From NCBI GenBank assembly GCA_963759375.1, contig CAVWYY010000006.1:248001-312000 (forward strand): a stretch of DNA of 64,000 bases, given 5' to 3'. Below are positions 41,053 through 49,898 of the stretch, one piece after another; position 1 is the stretch's first letter; each line of letters opens with the position of its first letter. This DNA is from DASSUW01 sp963759375 (GTDB taxonomy: Bacteria; Actinomycetota; Thermoleophilia; Solirubrobacterales; Solirubrobacteraceae). The translations under genes were made by a program, and so were the position numbers. The notes beneath the pieces were generated by a model that was not told the DNA's origin, made no database searches, and saw nothing but the letters and a program-made list of their open reading frames with translations.

Positions 41053-41885
41053 CGCCGGCCCGCCACCAGGATCGCCGGCACGTCGCGGGCGCGGACGCCG
41101 ACCCGGCGGCCGAGCACATCTCCCCCGGCCGCCTCGACGCGGTCGAGGATCCGCGAGTAGGCGGCACACGCGAGCCGGATGCCCGAGCGCACCGAGGCGG
41201 GCGCAGCCGTGATCGCCGGCTCGGCGACCGCGAACAGGCTGCGGGCGTTCGCCACGTGCTGGGCGACGACGGCGCGCAGCGCGGGTGTCGCGCGATCGAG
41301 ATCGGCGGCTGCCAGGCCCGGAAGGTAGATGCGGTCCATCGCCCAGTCCTCGCGGACGTCGCGGATGAAGTTCGCGAGCTGGAACGCCTGCCCGAGGCGC
41401 CCGAAGTCGGCGTGGAAGCGCTCCGGTATCGCCAGCAACGGGGCCATGATCCGGCCCACCGAGCCGGCCGACCCGTCCATGTAGGTGTCCAGCTCGTCCC
41501 AGCTCCCGATGCGGACCGGCCCGCAGTCGGCGCGCATCGAGCGCATGTACGGGCCGAGCTCGCCGAGCGGCAGGTCGTGCCGCTCGCCGGCGTCGACCAG
41601 CGCGCCGACGACGGGATGCGAGCTGCCGCCGGCCAGGCCTCGCTGCAGCTCGTCCTCCCACGCGTCGAGCGCGGCGCGACGGGCCTCGGGGGTCGGCGGC
41701 CGGTTCGGCCCGTCGACGATCTGGTCTGCGGTGCGGACGTAGCCGTACAGCGCGTGGGTGGCCGGCTGCACGTCGGCGGGCAGCCTGCGGGTCGCCCAGT
41801 AGTACGTGGGATCGTGGCGCCGTTGCAGGCGCCGGCAGGCCTCGTAGGCCTGGGTGATCCCGGGGTCCATGGCGTCCATTGTCAT
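41049..41885 (-). CDS. Squalene/phytoene synthase-family protein
   Basis: About 278 residues. Typical segments are TYYWATRRLPADVQPATHALYGYVRTADQIVD, where the first Asp-rich site is less perfect than usual, and QLANFIRDVREDWAMDRIYLP with the intact second DxxxD site. GSAGSVGRIMAPLL lies between. It condenses two prenyl diphosphates head to head. The start is either ATG 41885 or ATG 41879; AAGGA five bases before the second favours 41879. Divergent from the ArsA gene by about 15 bases. Confidence 0.88.
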   Translation of the reverse strand: MTMDAMDPGITQAYEACRRLQRRHDPTYYWATRRLPADVQPATHALYGYVRTADQIVDGPNRPPTPEARRAALDAWEDELQRGLAGGSSHPVVGALVDAGERHDLPLGELGPYMRSMRADCGPVRIGSWDELDTYMDGSAGSVGRIMAPLLAIPERFHADFGRLGQAFQLANFIRDVREDWAMDRIYLPGLAAADLDRATPALRAVVAQHVANARSLFAVAEPAITAAPASVRSGIRLACAAYSRILDRVEAAGGDVLGRRVGVRARDVPAILVAGRR

Positions 41886-41899
41886 CCTTGTGCCCCACG

Positions 41900-42814
41900 A
41901 TGGAAGCACTCCTGCGCGACCGGCGGCTCCTGTACGTGACCGGCAAGGGTGGCGTGGGCAAGACGACCGTTGCCGCGTCACTGGGCATGGCGGCCGCCGA
42001 GGCGGGGCGCCGCACCATCGTCTGCGAGGTCGCCGACCAGGACCGCGTGTCGCGCGCGTTCCGGCGCGAGGGCGTGGTCCCGGAGACCGAGGTGCGCCTG
42101 GCCGACAACCTGTGGGCGATCACGATCGACCCCACGCGGGCGCTCGAGGAGTGGCTGGCCAGGCAGGTCGGCGGCGCCGGGCTGAAGGTGCTCGCGCGCT
42201 CGTCGGCGTTCCAGTACTTCGTGGCCGCGGCGCCGGGCGCCAAGGAGCTGATCACGATCGCCAAGGTGTGGGAGCTCACGCAGCCGTCGCGCTGGGACAG
42301 CCGCAACCGCACGTACGACCTGGTGGTCGTCGACGCACCGGCCTCCGGGCACGGCCTGGCCATGCTGACCACGCCGCGCACGTTCGGCGAGATCGCGCGC
42401 GTCGGGCCGATCCGGCGCCAGGCGTTCAAGGTCCGCGACCTGCTCAGCGACCCCGAGCAGACCGGCTACGTGGCGGTCGCGCTGCCGGAGGAGATGCCGG
42501 TCAACGAGACGCTCGAGCTCGAGCGGCGGCTGCCGGAGGCGGTCGGCTCGCAGCTGGAGGCGATCGTCGTCAACGGCATGTGGCCGGAGCGGTTCAGCGC
42601 CGGCGACGCCGAGACGCTGCGCGCGGCCGGCGACGGGACGATCGTGCAGGCGGCGCTGACGTCGTACGAACGGGCGCGCGCCCAGCGCAGCCACCTGCGG
42701 CGACTGCGGCGGGCGGCCGACGCGCATGTCGTCACGCTGCCGTACCTGTTCGAGGGCGAGCTCGGCCTGCCGGAGTACGAGCGCCTGGCCCGCGACCTCG
42801 CGCGCAAGCTGTGA
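41900..42814 (+). CDS. ArsA/GET3-family ATPase
   Basis: 304 residues. The deviant Walker A GKGGVGKTT is at about 17-25, and a DLVVVDAPASGHGLAMLTTP switch region lies near 140. The protein is one ATPase domain only, without the arsenite-binding cysteines of true ArsA, so it is closer to the Get3-like tail-anchor/unknown group found in actinobacteria. The start at ATG 41900 gives MEALLRDRRLLYVTGKGGVGK. It overlaps the next gene (GTGA), which encodes a membrane PH protein. Confidence 0.88.
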   Translation: MEALLRDRRLLYVTGKGGVGKTTVAASLGMAAAEAGRRTIVCEVADQDRVSRAFRREGVVPETEVRLADNLWAITIDPTRALEEWLARQVGGAGLKVLARSSAFQYFVAAAPGAKELITIAKVWELTQPSRWDSRNRTYDLVVVDAPASGHGLAMLTTPRTFGEIARVGPIRRQAFKVRDLLSDPEQTGYVAVALPEEMPVNETLELERRLPEAVGSQLEAIVVNGMWPERFSAGDAETLRAAGDGTIVQAALTSYERARAQRSHLRRLRRAADAHVVTLPYLFEGELGLPEYERLARDLARKL

Positions 42815-43263
42815 GCGCGGAGCCCACGCGCCGGCTGTCCTCCAACGCTCGCAGCGAGTGGCGGCTCGAGCAGGCGCTGTTCTGGGTCGTCGCGCTCGTC
42901 GGCGGCTTCCTGCTCGCGGGTCCGCTCGACGGCGTGCTCGCGGTGCTGGTGCGTGTGGTGCCGGCCGTCGGCCTCGTGATCGGCGTACTGGTCGTCCCCG
43001 AGCTGCGCTGGCGGCGCTGGCGCTGGGACGTGTCGGCCGAGGCGATCGACATCCGCCACGGGACGCTGACGATCCGCCGCACGCTGATCCCGATGACGCG
43101 CGTGCAGCACGTGGACACGACCAGCGACGTGATCGACCAGCAGTTCGGCCTCGCGACCGTGCAGATCCACACCGCCGCCGGCAGCCACAAGATCCCGCTG
43201 CTCAGCCGGTCCGATGCCGACGCGCTGCGCGATCGCATCGCCGAGCTCGCCGATGCACACTGA
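42811..43263 (+). CDS. bPH2-domain (YdbS-like) membrane protein
   Basis: 150 residues starting with GTG (GTGA overlap with the ArsA-type gene). Two hydrophobic helices (ALFWVVALVGGFLLAGP and VVPAVGLVIGVLVVPEL) are followed by a bacterial PH-like domain (WRRWRWDVSAEAIDIRHGTLTIRRTLIPMTRVQHVDTT, FGLATVQIHTA), the PF03703 signature. Homologues come in pairs YdbS/YdbT, as here. The function is unclear; a membrane-stress role is suggested for Bacillus homologues. Confidence 0.9.
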   Translation: MSAEPTRRLSSNARSEWRLEQALFWVVALVGGFLLAGPLDGVLAVLVRVVPAVGLVIGVLVVPELRWRRWRWDVSAEAIDIRHGTLTIRRTLIPMTRVQHVDTTSDVIDQQFGLATVQIHTAAGSHKIPLLSRSDADALRDRIAELADAH

Positions 43264-44641
43264 GGAGCGTCGCCTGCACGGCGCGGCGGTCGGCGTCTAC
43301 GTGCTCAAGACGCTGCGCGAGGGCGCGTTGCCGCTGCTCATCATCATCGTGCTCGGCGTGCTCGGGCGCGGCCTCGACGCCGCGGCGCTGGCGCGGGGCG
43401 CGCTGTTCGCCGGCGTCGGCCTCGTGATCGCGACGATCACCGCGTACGCGCGCTGGCAATCGACGCGCTGGTGGGTGAACAGCGACGGCATCCACCGCCG
43501 CAGCGGGATCGTCAACCGCAAGGAAACCGACATCCCGCTCAGCCGCGTGCAGTCGCTCGATCTGCAGCAGGGCATCGTCCAGCGGTTGTTCGGCGTGCAG
43601 GCCGTGCACGTCCAGACCGGCGGCGGAGGCAAGGAGGGCGAGATCGTGCTCGACGCCGTCTCGGCCGCCGACCTCGACGGGCTGCGCGCGCTGATCGGCG
43701 GGCCGGCCCCGCCGGAGGCTCCCGTGACGCAACGCCGGCTGAGCCGCGGCGACCTTCTTCTCGCCGCGCTCACCGCCGGCCAGCTCGGCGTGATCGTGCC
43801 CGTGCTGGCCGCCATGGGCCAGCTGCTCAACGACGTGTTCGGCGAGGACGCCGGCCGCGACGCCGTGCGGCTCGTCCCGGACGCCGTGCACGAGTGGGTG
43901 CTGGTCGCGGCCGCGCTGCTGCTGGTCGCGTGGCTCCTGTCGGTCGCGGGCGCGCTCGTCACGTTCGCGGGCTTCACGATCGCCCGCGACGGCGACCGCC
44001 TGCGGATCGTGCGCGGGCTGCTCGAGCGCCGCGAGGCCACCGTGCCGGTCGAGCGCGTGCGCGCCGTGGTGGTCGTCGAAGGGCTGCTCCGTCGGCCGTT
44101 CGGGCTGGCATCGCTGCGCGTCGAGGTCATCGGCCATGCCAAGGAGGCGTCGGCCGCGCAGGCGCTGTTCCCGCTGCTGCGGCGCAAGCAGGTGCGGGCG
44201 TTCCTGGACGAGCTGCTGCCCGAGATGGCCGACGACGTCGACGACCTGGCCCCGGTACCGCGGCGGGCGCTGCGCCGCTACGTGCTGCCGCCGGTGGCCG
44301 CCGCCGTCTTTGCCGGTCTCGGCGCCTGGGCGGTCGCGCCGGTCGGCCCCTGGGTGTTAGTCGTCGCGATCCCCGCCGCCGCGTACGGGGCGGCCCGCTG
44401 GCGCGCCGCCGGCTGGCGGCTCTCCGGCGGCCGGCTGGCCGTGCGCGCCCTGCGGCTCGCCCGCACCACGGTGCTCGCCCCGGCCGCGCTGCGCGAGTCG
44501 CACACGATCGCCCAGACGCCGTTGCAGCGCCGCGGCGACCTTGCCGACGTCCACGTCGCGTTCGGCAAGCGAACGGTCGCGCACGTCCACCACCTCGAGG
44601 CGTCCACCGCCCACGAGCTCTTCACCCGCCTGGCGACTTGA
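43253..44641 (+). CDS. Multi-domain bPH2 (YdbT-like) membrane protein
   Basis: 462 residues with the ATG at 43253 inside the end of the previous gene (11-base overlap). Six hydrophobic helices in pairs alternate with three bPH2 domains: WWVNSDGIHRRSGIVNRKETDIPLSRVQSLD near 80, FTIARDGDRLRIVRGLLERRE near 240 and WRLSGGRLAVRALRLARTT near 385. The layout is that of B. subtilis YdbT. The final codons (RLAT and stop) fall inside the palindrome at 44630-44668. Confidence 0.9.
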   Translation: MHTEERRLHGAAVGVYVLKTLREGALPLLIIIVLGVLGRGLDAAALARGALFAGVGLVIATITAYARWQSTRWWVNSDGIHRRSGIVNRKETDIPLSRVQSLDLQQGIVQRLFGVQAVHVQTGGGGKEGEIVLDAVSAADLDGLRALIGGPAPPEAPVTQRRLSRGDLLLAALTAGQLGVIVPVLAAMGQLLNDVFGEDAGRDAVRLVPDAVHEWVLVAAALLLVAWLLSVAGALVTFAGFTIARDGDRLRIVRGLLERREATVPVERVRAVVVVEGLLRRPFGLASLRVEVIGHAKEASAAQALFPLLRRKQVRAFLDELLPEMADDVDDLAPVPRRALRRYVLPPVAAAVFAGLGAWAVAPVGPWVLVVAIPAAAYGAARWRAAGWRLSGGRLAVRALRLARTTVLAPAALRESHTIAQTPLQRRGDLADVHVAFGKRTVAHVHHLEASTAHELFTRLAT

Positions 44642-44668
44642 CCACCTGACAGGTGGTTAACGCGCCAG
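44630..44668. repeat. 39-bp palindrome, left flank of the AbiEi/DUF559 gene
   Basis: CTGGCG and GCGCCAG are the outer arms and GACCACCT and AGGTGGTTAA the inner arms around a GAC centre. It contains the stop codons of both convergent genes (44639-44641 plus strand and 44657-44659 minus strand). It is closely related to the palindrome at 45529-45565. It could be a bidirectional terminator, an element end or a protein-binding site. Confidence 0.75.
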
Positions 44669-45529
44669 ACGCTGCCGCACGGCCGCCGCGACCCACGCAG
44701 GCCGACGCGTCACGTGCTCCTCCGCGAACCGCAGTACGTCCCAGCCCGCGAGCTTGAGCCGAACATCCCGAGCCCGGTCGTCGCCGAATTTCGCGCGCGA
44801 CTTGTGGAAGGCGAAGCCGTCGACCTCCACCACCAGCCGGGCGTCCCACCACACGAAGTCGACCATCACTCCTTCGATGACGGTGTTGACGTCCGGCCGC
44901 GGTAGCCCGTGGTCGTCACACAGCCTCAGGAACGCTTCCTCGAGCTCGCTGCGGGTCGGCGCGCTGCCGACCGTGTAGTGGGACAACACCGCTTGTAAAG
45001 AGGGTGATCCCGGCCGGTGTGGCTGGGCTTCGAGCCGTCGCTGCAGCTCGCCGAAGTCGAGCAGGCGCTCGGCGCGGTCGAGGACTTGCTCGAGGCGGCG
45101 GCCGTTGAGGGTCGCGGCCACGTCGAGGACCGTGCGGATGGGCGCGGTGACCGGGATGCCGCGACGGGTCGTGGTGTCACCCGCCGCGAGCGTCGCGCTG
45201 CGGTGGATCCGGAGCCCGGGCCGCCGCTTCCGCCCCGGATCGCCGGGCACGGTGACGTGGATCGTCGTACTGGTAGGCAGCCACTCCCACGCTGCCGCGG
45301 CGCTCGCGTGGCTGAGCGCGCCGCCCGTGGCGAGCGTCGCCGCCATCCAGCGGCCTTCGGCGTTGAGCACGCGGTGACCCACCGCATACACGCCGCGATA
45401 GAGCGGATGTAGATGACCCGACGCCCTCCGGTGCTCGATCTGGCGCCCGGTGAACCCCAGCGCGAGCAGTTGAGCTCGCGACGCCACACCGTGTTGCCGG
45501 TCCGCGAGAGCAGCGATCATCGGGTCCAT
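44657..45529 (-). CDS. AbiEi-like winged-helix plus DUF559 (PD-(D/E)XK-like) protein
   Basis: 290 residues. The N-terminus (IAALADRQHGVASRAQLLALGFTGRQIEHRRASGHLHPLYRGVYAVGH) is the type IV antitoxin AbiEi-like winged helix. The C-terminal part is a DUF559, Vsr-like fold with a potential nuclease core (VDFVWWDARLVVEVDG: Asp, then Glu-x-Asp). These single-gene proteins are abundant in actinobacteria and of unknown function. No partner AbiEii toxin lies nearby. The ATG at 45529 directly abuts the right palindrome; a GTG six codons earlier lies inside it. Flanking palindromes suggest either autoregulation or mobility. Confidence 0.85.
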   Translation of the reverse strand: MDPMIAALADRQHGVASRAQLLALGFTGRQIEHRRASGHLHPLYRGVYAVGHRVLNAEGRWMAATLATGGALSHASAAAAWEWLPTSTTIHVTVPGDPGRKRRPGLRIHRSATLAAGDTTTRRGIPVTAPIRTVLDVAATLNGRRLEQVLDRAERLLDFGELQRRLEAQPHRPGSPSLQAVLSHYTVGSAPTRSELEEAFLRLCDDHGLPRPDVNTVIEGVMVDFVWWDARLVVEVDGFAFHKSRAKFGDDRARDVRLKLAGWDVLRFAEEHVTRRPAWVAAAVRQRLAR

Positions 45530-45565
45530 GGCGACTTGACCACCCACCAGGTGGTTAAGTCGCCA
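45529..45565. repeat. 37-bp palindrome, right flank of the AbiEi/DUF559 gene
   Basis: TGGCGACTTGACCACC and GGTGGTTAAGTCGCCA are inverted arms with one mismatch around a short centre. It is nearly identical in the left arm to the copy at 44630-44668. It occupies the 5' untranslated region of the DUF559 gene, where it could serve as an operator for the encoded winged helix. Confidence 0.75.
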
Positions 45566-45586
45566 GATGGCGAGGTTCGCCCCCCG

Positions 45587-46543
45587 TCAGAGCGCCGCGA
45601 GTCCGTCGGCGCGGCTGATCACGGGCGCGTAGCCGAGGTCGGCCCGGGCGCGCGCGTCGTCGAGCGTGCACTCGAGCGAGGCGACCCAGACCGCGAAGCT
45701 CGTGAGCGGCGGATGGTCCTTGCGGCGCAGCAGCTTCCAGGTCGTCTCGGCGGCACGGGCGGCCGCGACCGCGACCGGGCGCGGGATGCTCTTGTCCGGC
45801 GTCTGCACGCCGCGGGTGGCGAGCAGCGCGGACACGAAGTCGCGGAACACCACGGGCTCGCCGTCGGTGACGAAGTACGCGGCGCCCGGCGTGCCGCGAT
45901 CGGCCGCCAGGACGAGGCCCTCGACGCAGTTGTCGAGATGGGTCGTCGACGTGAGCTGGCGGCCGCCGCCGATCCAGCGGAAGCGACCGCTCTCGACGAG
46001 CTCGATCATCGCCGGGATCAGGGTCGTGTCGTCGGGGCCCCAGACGAAGCGCGGGCGAACGACGATCGTCTCGATGCCGCGCGCGGCGACCACTACCGCC
46101 TCGGCCTCGGCCTTCGTGGACGAGTACGGCGACCGTGAATGGAACGCCAGCGGCGTGCGCTCGTCAGCCATCACCAGCGGCTGCCCGTGCAGCAGCGCGG
46201 CCTCGGTGCCGACGTGGACCATGCGCCGCACGCCGGCGTCCCGGCACGCCGCGAGCAGCGCCTTCGTGCCGCCGACGTTGACGCGGCGGAACTCGCGGAT
46301 GTCGCCCCAGTCCTCGACCTTCGCGGCGGCGTGGAACGCCACCTCGGTGCCGTCGGCGCCGCGCTGCAGCGCCGCCGTGTCGCGCAGGTCGCCGCGCACC
46401 GGCTCGGCGCCTGCCGCCTCCACCTTCGCGGCCGCGCCGTCGGAGCGGGCGAGCGCCTTGACCGACCAGCCGTCGCCCACGAGCCGCCGGATCAGGCGTC
46501 CGCCGATGAAGCCCGACCCGCCGGTGACGAACGCCGCTCGCAC
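45587..46543 (-). CDS. NAD-dependent epimerase/3-beta-HSD-like dehydrogenase
   Basis: 318-residue extended SDR. The N-terminal Rossmann motif is TGGSGFIGGRL at about 7-17, followed by GDLRDTAAL, VAFHAAAKVEDWGD, the active-site HSRSPYSSTKAEAE (Tyr-x3-Lys) and VVRPRFVWGPDDTTLIP. This resembles the steroid/hopanoid 3-beta-hydroxysteroid dehydrogenase and dihydroflavonol reductase group. The start is GTG 46543. It lies 11 bases after the serine hydrolase gene. The substrate is unknown. Confidence 0.9.
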   Translation of the reverse strand: MRAAFVTGGSGFIGGRLIRRLVGDGWSVKALARSDGAAAKVEAAGAEPVRGDLRDTAALQRGADGTEVAFHAAAKVEDWGDIREFRRVNVGGTKALLAACRDAGVRRMVHVGTEAALLHGQPLVMADERTPLAFHSRSPYSSTKAEAEAVVVAARGIETIVVRPRFVWGPDDTTLIPAMIELVESGRFRWIGGGRQLTSTTHLDNCVEGLVLAADRGTPGAAYFVTDGEPVVFRDFVSALLATRGVQTPDKSIPRPVAVAAARAAETTWKLLRRKDHPPLTSFAVWVASLECTLDDARARADLGYAPVISRADGLAAL

Positions 46544-46554
46544 GACAGTGGAAT

Positions 46555-47637
46555 CTATGCGAGAGCGACCCGGAGCAGCGCTCGGACGATGCCGTCGTCG
46601 TCGAGCCGGTCGTCGTTCCAGGCGACCGCAAGGGTCAGGTCGCGATCCGGCAGATGCCACAGCTCGGCGTGGAAGCCGGGGATGTCGCCCCCGTGGCCCC
46701 ACACCTCGTGCTTGTCGACCCATTGGCGGCCGAGACCGAGGCCGTAGCCGGACCACATCGCCGTGCCGTCGTTGAACGCCGTCATCTGCTTCAGCGAGCC
46801 CGCCGACACCAGGTGCCCGCCGAGCAGCCGGTCGCCGAACCGCGCGAGCGCCGGCGCCGGCCCGGCGAGGGCGCCGGCGGTCCACGCGGCGGTCGCCATG
46901 CCGGTCGACGGCACCATGCCGGCGCCACCGGTCGGGAACGGCCGCTTCTTCAGCTGCGGCTCCCAGTAGCCGACCGCCGGCCGCGCGCTCACGCGCTCGT
47001 CCGGCTGCACCGCCAGGCCCGGAGCCGTGCTGCGGAGCAGCGGCAGCCACTCGCGCCCGGCCGCCCGCTTGATCGCGAGCCCGGCGAGGATGAAGTTCGC
47101 ATTGGCGTAGCTCGGCGTCGTCTTGGAGGCGTCCGCGAACCGCGCCGTGAGCGCGGCGATCCAGTCGGCCGGCGTGTAGACGCGCGCCGGATGCTCGACC
47201 GTGTCGACGAAGAAGTCCTGGCCGGGATCGGCCACGCCGCTCGTATGGGAGAGCAGCCGCCGGACGGTCGTGTCCCCGGCGTCCCGCCACTCGGGCACCC
47301 AGCGGCGCACCGGGTCATCGAGGTCGATGCGCCCCTGTTCGGCGAGCTGCAGTGCGACGGCGGCGGTCACCGTCTTCGTGATGCTGCCGAACGCCATCGG
47401 CGTCTCGGGGGTCATCGGCCGCCCGGGTCCGGCACGGCCCGCCGCGCCCGCCCACACGAGCCGGCCGTCGACCACGAGCGCGGCCACGACGCCGGGCGCG
47501 CCGCTGGCCTGCTGCTGCTGCGCGAGCTCGGCGTCGAGGCGCTCCGGCGACGGCGCGTGCGCAGCGTGCTCGGGCGCCGCGGATCCGCCCCCGCAGCCGG
47601 CGAGCAGGACGAGCGCCAGCACGAGCAGGCGCGACAT
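46555..47637 (-). CDS. Beta-lactamase/D,D-peptidase-like serine hydrolase lipoprotein
   Basis: 360 residues. A lipoprotein signal peptide (MSRLLVLALVLLAGC) is followed by the class C beta-lactamase fold, with SxxK as GSITK near 85, YxN as YANANF near 175, and the third motif as GHGGDIPG near 315. It probably acts on cell-wall peptides or esters outside the membrane. It follows era after 12 bases. Confidence 0.9.
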   Translation of the reverse strand: MSRLLVLALVLLAGCGGGSAAPEHAAHAPSPERLDAELAQQQQASGAPGVVAALVVDGRLVWAGAAGRAGPGRPMTPETPMAFGSITKTVTAAVALQLAEQGRIDLDDPVRRWVPEWRDAGDTTVRRLLSHTSGVADPGQDFFVDTVEHPARVYTPADWIAALTARFADASKTTPSYANANFILAGLAIKRAAGREWLPLLRSTAPGLAVQPDERVSARPAVGYWEPQLKKRPFPTGGAGMVPSTGMATAAWTAGALAGPAPALARFGDRLLGGHLVSAGSLKQMTAFNDGTAMWSGYGLGLGRQWVDKHEVWGHGGDIPGFHAELWHLPDRDLTLAVAWNDDRLDDDGIVRALLRVALA

Positions 47638-47649
47638 GACGCGACGCTA

Positions 47650-48537
47650 CTAGGTGATGCCGAGGCGGTCGAGCAGCGTCTCGTCGCCGCGCCACGAGCG
47701 GCGCACGCGCACCGACAGGTCGAGGTGCACGCGCTTGCCGAGCTCGCGCTCGAGCTCCCGGCGAGCCGCGGTGCCGATCGCCTTGATCATGCGCCCGCGC
47801 GCGCCGATGAGGATCCCCTTCTGCGACTCCGCCTCCACCCACAGGAACGCGCGCACGATCACCACCTCGTCCTGCTCGGTGATCTCGTCGACCTGGACCT
47901 CGACCGCGTGCGGGACCTCCTGGCGAGTGCGGTTGAGCACCTGCTCGCGCACCAGCTCGGCCAGCAGCACGCTCTCGGGCTGGTCGGACACCTCGTCGGG
48001 CGGGAAGTAGAACGGGCCCTCGGGCAGCAGGCCGACCAGGTGGTCGACCAGCGGCGGGACGCCGCTACCCGTCCGCGCCGACACGGGGAACACCTCGGCG
48101 TCCTCGAGCCCCAGCTCGGCCGCCGCGTTCAGCGCGACCACCGTGCGCGGGCGGTCCAGCCGGTCGACCTTGTTGACGGCGATGACCACCGGCACGGGCG
48201 ACCCGGACAGCGCCTCGGCGATGAATCGATCGCCGGGCCCGACGCCCTGCTCGCCGCTGATCACGAACAGCGCGGCGTCGGCGTCCTTGAGCTCCGATTC
48301 GACGCGGTGCTGCATGCGCTCGGTCAGCGCGTCGCGCGGCCGCTGCACCCCCGGCAGGTCGGTGAGCACGAGCTGGAAGCGGTCCGGCGCCGTGACGACC
48401 CCGCGGATCGCCCGCCGGGTGGTCTGCGGCTTGTCGGACACGATCGCGACCTTGTGGCCGACCATCGAGTTGACCAGCGTCGACTTGCCGACGTTCGGCC
48501 GGCCGGCCAGCGCGACGAAGCCCGAGCGCGTGCTCAT
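47650..48537 (-). CDS. era: GTPase Era
   Basis: 295 residues. The G-domain motifs are GRPNVGKST, the switch region SDKPQTTRR, DLPGVQ, NKVD near 125 and SARTGSG. The C-terminal KH domain ends with GILIGARGRMIKAIGTAARRELE. It binds the 3' end of 16S rRNA and assists 30S assembly. The ATG overlapping the ybeY stop (ATGA) is chosen over an upstream ATG three codons earlier. Confidence 0.97.
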   Translation of the reverse strand: MSTRSGFVALAGRPNVGKSTLVNSMVGHKVAIVSDKPQTTRRAIRGVVTAPDRFQLVLTDLPGVQRPRDALTERMQHRVESELKDADAALFVISGEQGVGPGDRFIAEALSGSPVPVVIAVNKVDRLDRPRTVVALNAAAELGLEDAEVFPVSARTGSGVPPLVDHLVGLLPEGPFYFPPDEVSDQPESVLLAELVREQVLNRTRQEVPHAVEVQVDEITEQDEVVIVRAFLWVEAESQKGILIGARGRMIKAIGTAARRELERELGKRVHLDLSVRVRRSWRGDETLLDRLGIT

Positions 48538-48911
48538 CGGATCCACCCCATGATCTCGGCCTGAACGGCGAGCATCTCGCCGTCGTCGACCTCGTGGTCC
48601 ATCCCGGTGAGGTGCAGCATGCCGTGCACGACGGCCTCCAGCAGGTCCTCGGTCTGCTCGGGGCAGATCACGACGTCCCCCAGCTCACGGGGTCCGGCCG
48701 GCGCGCCGTTCTCGTCGACGGGGAACGACAGCACGTCGGTCGGGCCCGGCTTGCCGCGGTGCGCCTCGTTGAGCTCGGCGATCCGCACGGCGTCGACGAA
48801 CTCGACGGCCACGTGACCGTCCTCGATGCCCGCCGAGGCGGCCGCCAGCGTGCACGCCTCGACGACCGCGCCCTCGGGCAGCGCGTCGCCTATCACGTCG
48901 ACCTCGAGCAA
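48534..48911 (-). CDS. ybeY: rRNA maturation endoribonuclease YbeY
   Basis: 125 residues, slightly short for the family. The zinc site HGMLHLTGMDHE near 95-106 is complete, and LNEAHRGKPGPTDVLSFP is the conserved preceding motif. It processes the 16S rRNA 3' end with Era. The TTG start follows the phoH stop with no gap. Confidence 0.95.
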   Translation of the reverse strand: MLEVDVIGDALPEGAVVEACTLAAASAGIEDGHVAVEFVDAVRIAELNEAHRGKPGPTDVLSFPVDENGAPAGPRELGDVVICPEQTEDLLEAVVHGMLHLTGMDHEVDDGEMLAVQAEIMGWIR

Positions 48912-49898
48912 CTACGCCGTTCGGCGACGCTGCTCTGCGGGCCGTAGCTCCTGAGCGGAGCTGGCGGCGTGCGCGTCGTAAGCGGCCACGATCCGCTGCA
49001 CGAGCTTGTGCCGCACCACGTCCTCGCCGCCGAAGTTCACGAACTCGAGCCCGTCGACCCCGCCGAGGATGTCGTTGACCACGATCAGCCCCGACTTCTG
49101 GTCGCGCGGCAGGTCGACCTGCGTGATGTCGCCGGTCACGACCATCTTGGAGCCGAACCCGAGCCGGGTGAGGAACATCTTCATCTGCTCGGGTGTCGTG
49201 TTCTGCGCCTCGTCGAGGATCACGAACGAGTCGTTGAGCGTGCGGCCGCGCATGAACGCGAGCGGCGCGACCTCGATCACACCCTTCTCCAGGTGCGCGG
49301 CGACCTTCTCGGCCTCCATCATGTCGTGCATCGCGTCGAACAGCGGGCGCAGGTACGGGTCGACCTTCGCCATCAGGTCGCCCGGCAGGAAGCCCAGCCG
49401 CTCGCCGGCCTCGACCGCGGGGCGCGTGAGGATGATGCGGTTGACCTCGCGGCGCGCGAGCGCGGCGGTCGCCATCGCGATCGCCAGGAACGTCTTGCCG
49501 GTGCCGGCCGGGCCGACGCCGAACGTGACCGTCGAGCGGCGGATCGCATCGACGTAGCGCTTCTGGTTGACCGACTTCGGCGTGACACGCAGGTTGCGAT
49601 GCCGCCACACGACGTCGTCGAGCACCTGGGCGGGCGACTCGCGCTGGTCGAGCACGCGGGCGACCGACTCGATGGTGGCGGGGCCGATGTCGTGCCCGCG
49701 CTCGACCATGGAGCTCAGCTCGCGTACGACGGTGGCGCCCGCCTGCACGGCGTCGGCATCACCATCCAACGTGATCACGTTCCCACGCAGGAACACGTCG
49801 CACTCGAGGTGTTCCTCGAGCGTGCGCAGGATGAGGTCCTGGGAGCCTGCCAGCTCCGCCGCGACCTCGTTCGAGAGCTCCATCTGCCGTCTTGCCAT
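48912..49898 (-). CDS. phoH: PhoH-family ATPase/RNA helicase-like protein
   Basis: 328 residues. A KH-like N-terminal region is followed by the RecA-type ATPase: Walker A GPAGTGKTFLA near 130, RPAVEAGERLGFLPGD, the conserved FMRGRTLNDSFVILDEAQNTTPEQMKMFLTRLGF Walker B region and VTGDITQVDLP. PhoH typically precedes ybeY and era, as here, and is linked to ribosome RNA maturation. Confidence 0.96.
   Translation of the reverse strand: MARRQMELSNEVAAELAGSQDLILRTLEEHLECDVFLRGNVITLDGDADAVQAGATVVRELSSMVERGHDIGPATIESVARVLDQRESPAQVLDDVVWRHRNLRVTPKSVNQKRYVDAIRRSTVTFGVGPAGTGKTFLAIAMATAALARREVNRIILTRPAVEAGERLGFLPGDLMAKVDPYLRPLFDAMHDMMEAEKVAAHLEKGVIEVAPLAFMRGRTLNDSFVILDEAQNTTPEQMKMFLTRLGFGSKMVVTGDITQVDLPRDQKSGLIVVNDILGGVDGLEFVNFGGEDVVRHKLVQRIVAAYDAHAASSAQELRPAEQRRRTA

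Noticed and set aside
44657..45529. Complete AbiE toxin-antitoxin system
   Set aside because: Only the AbiEi-like winged helix is present, fused to DUF559; no nucleotidyltransferase AbiEii gene is adjacent.
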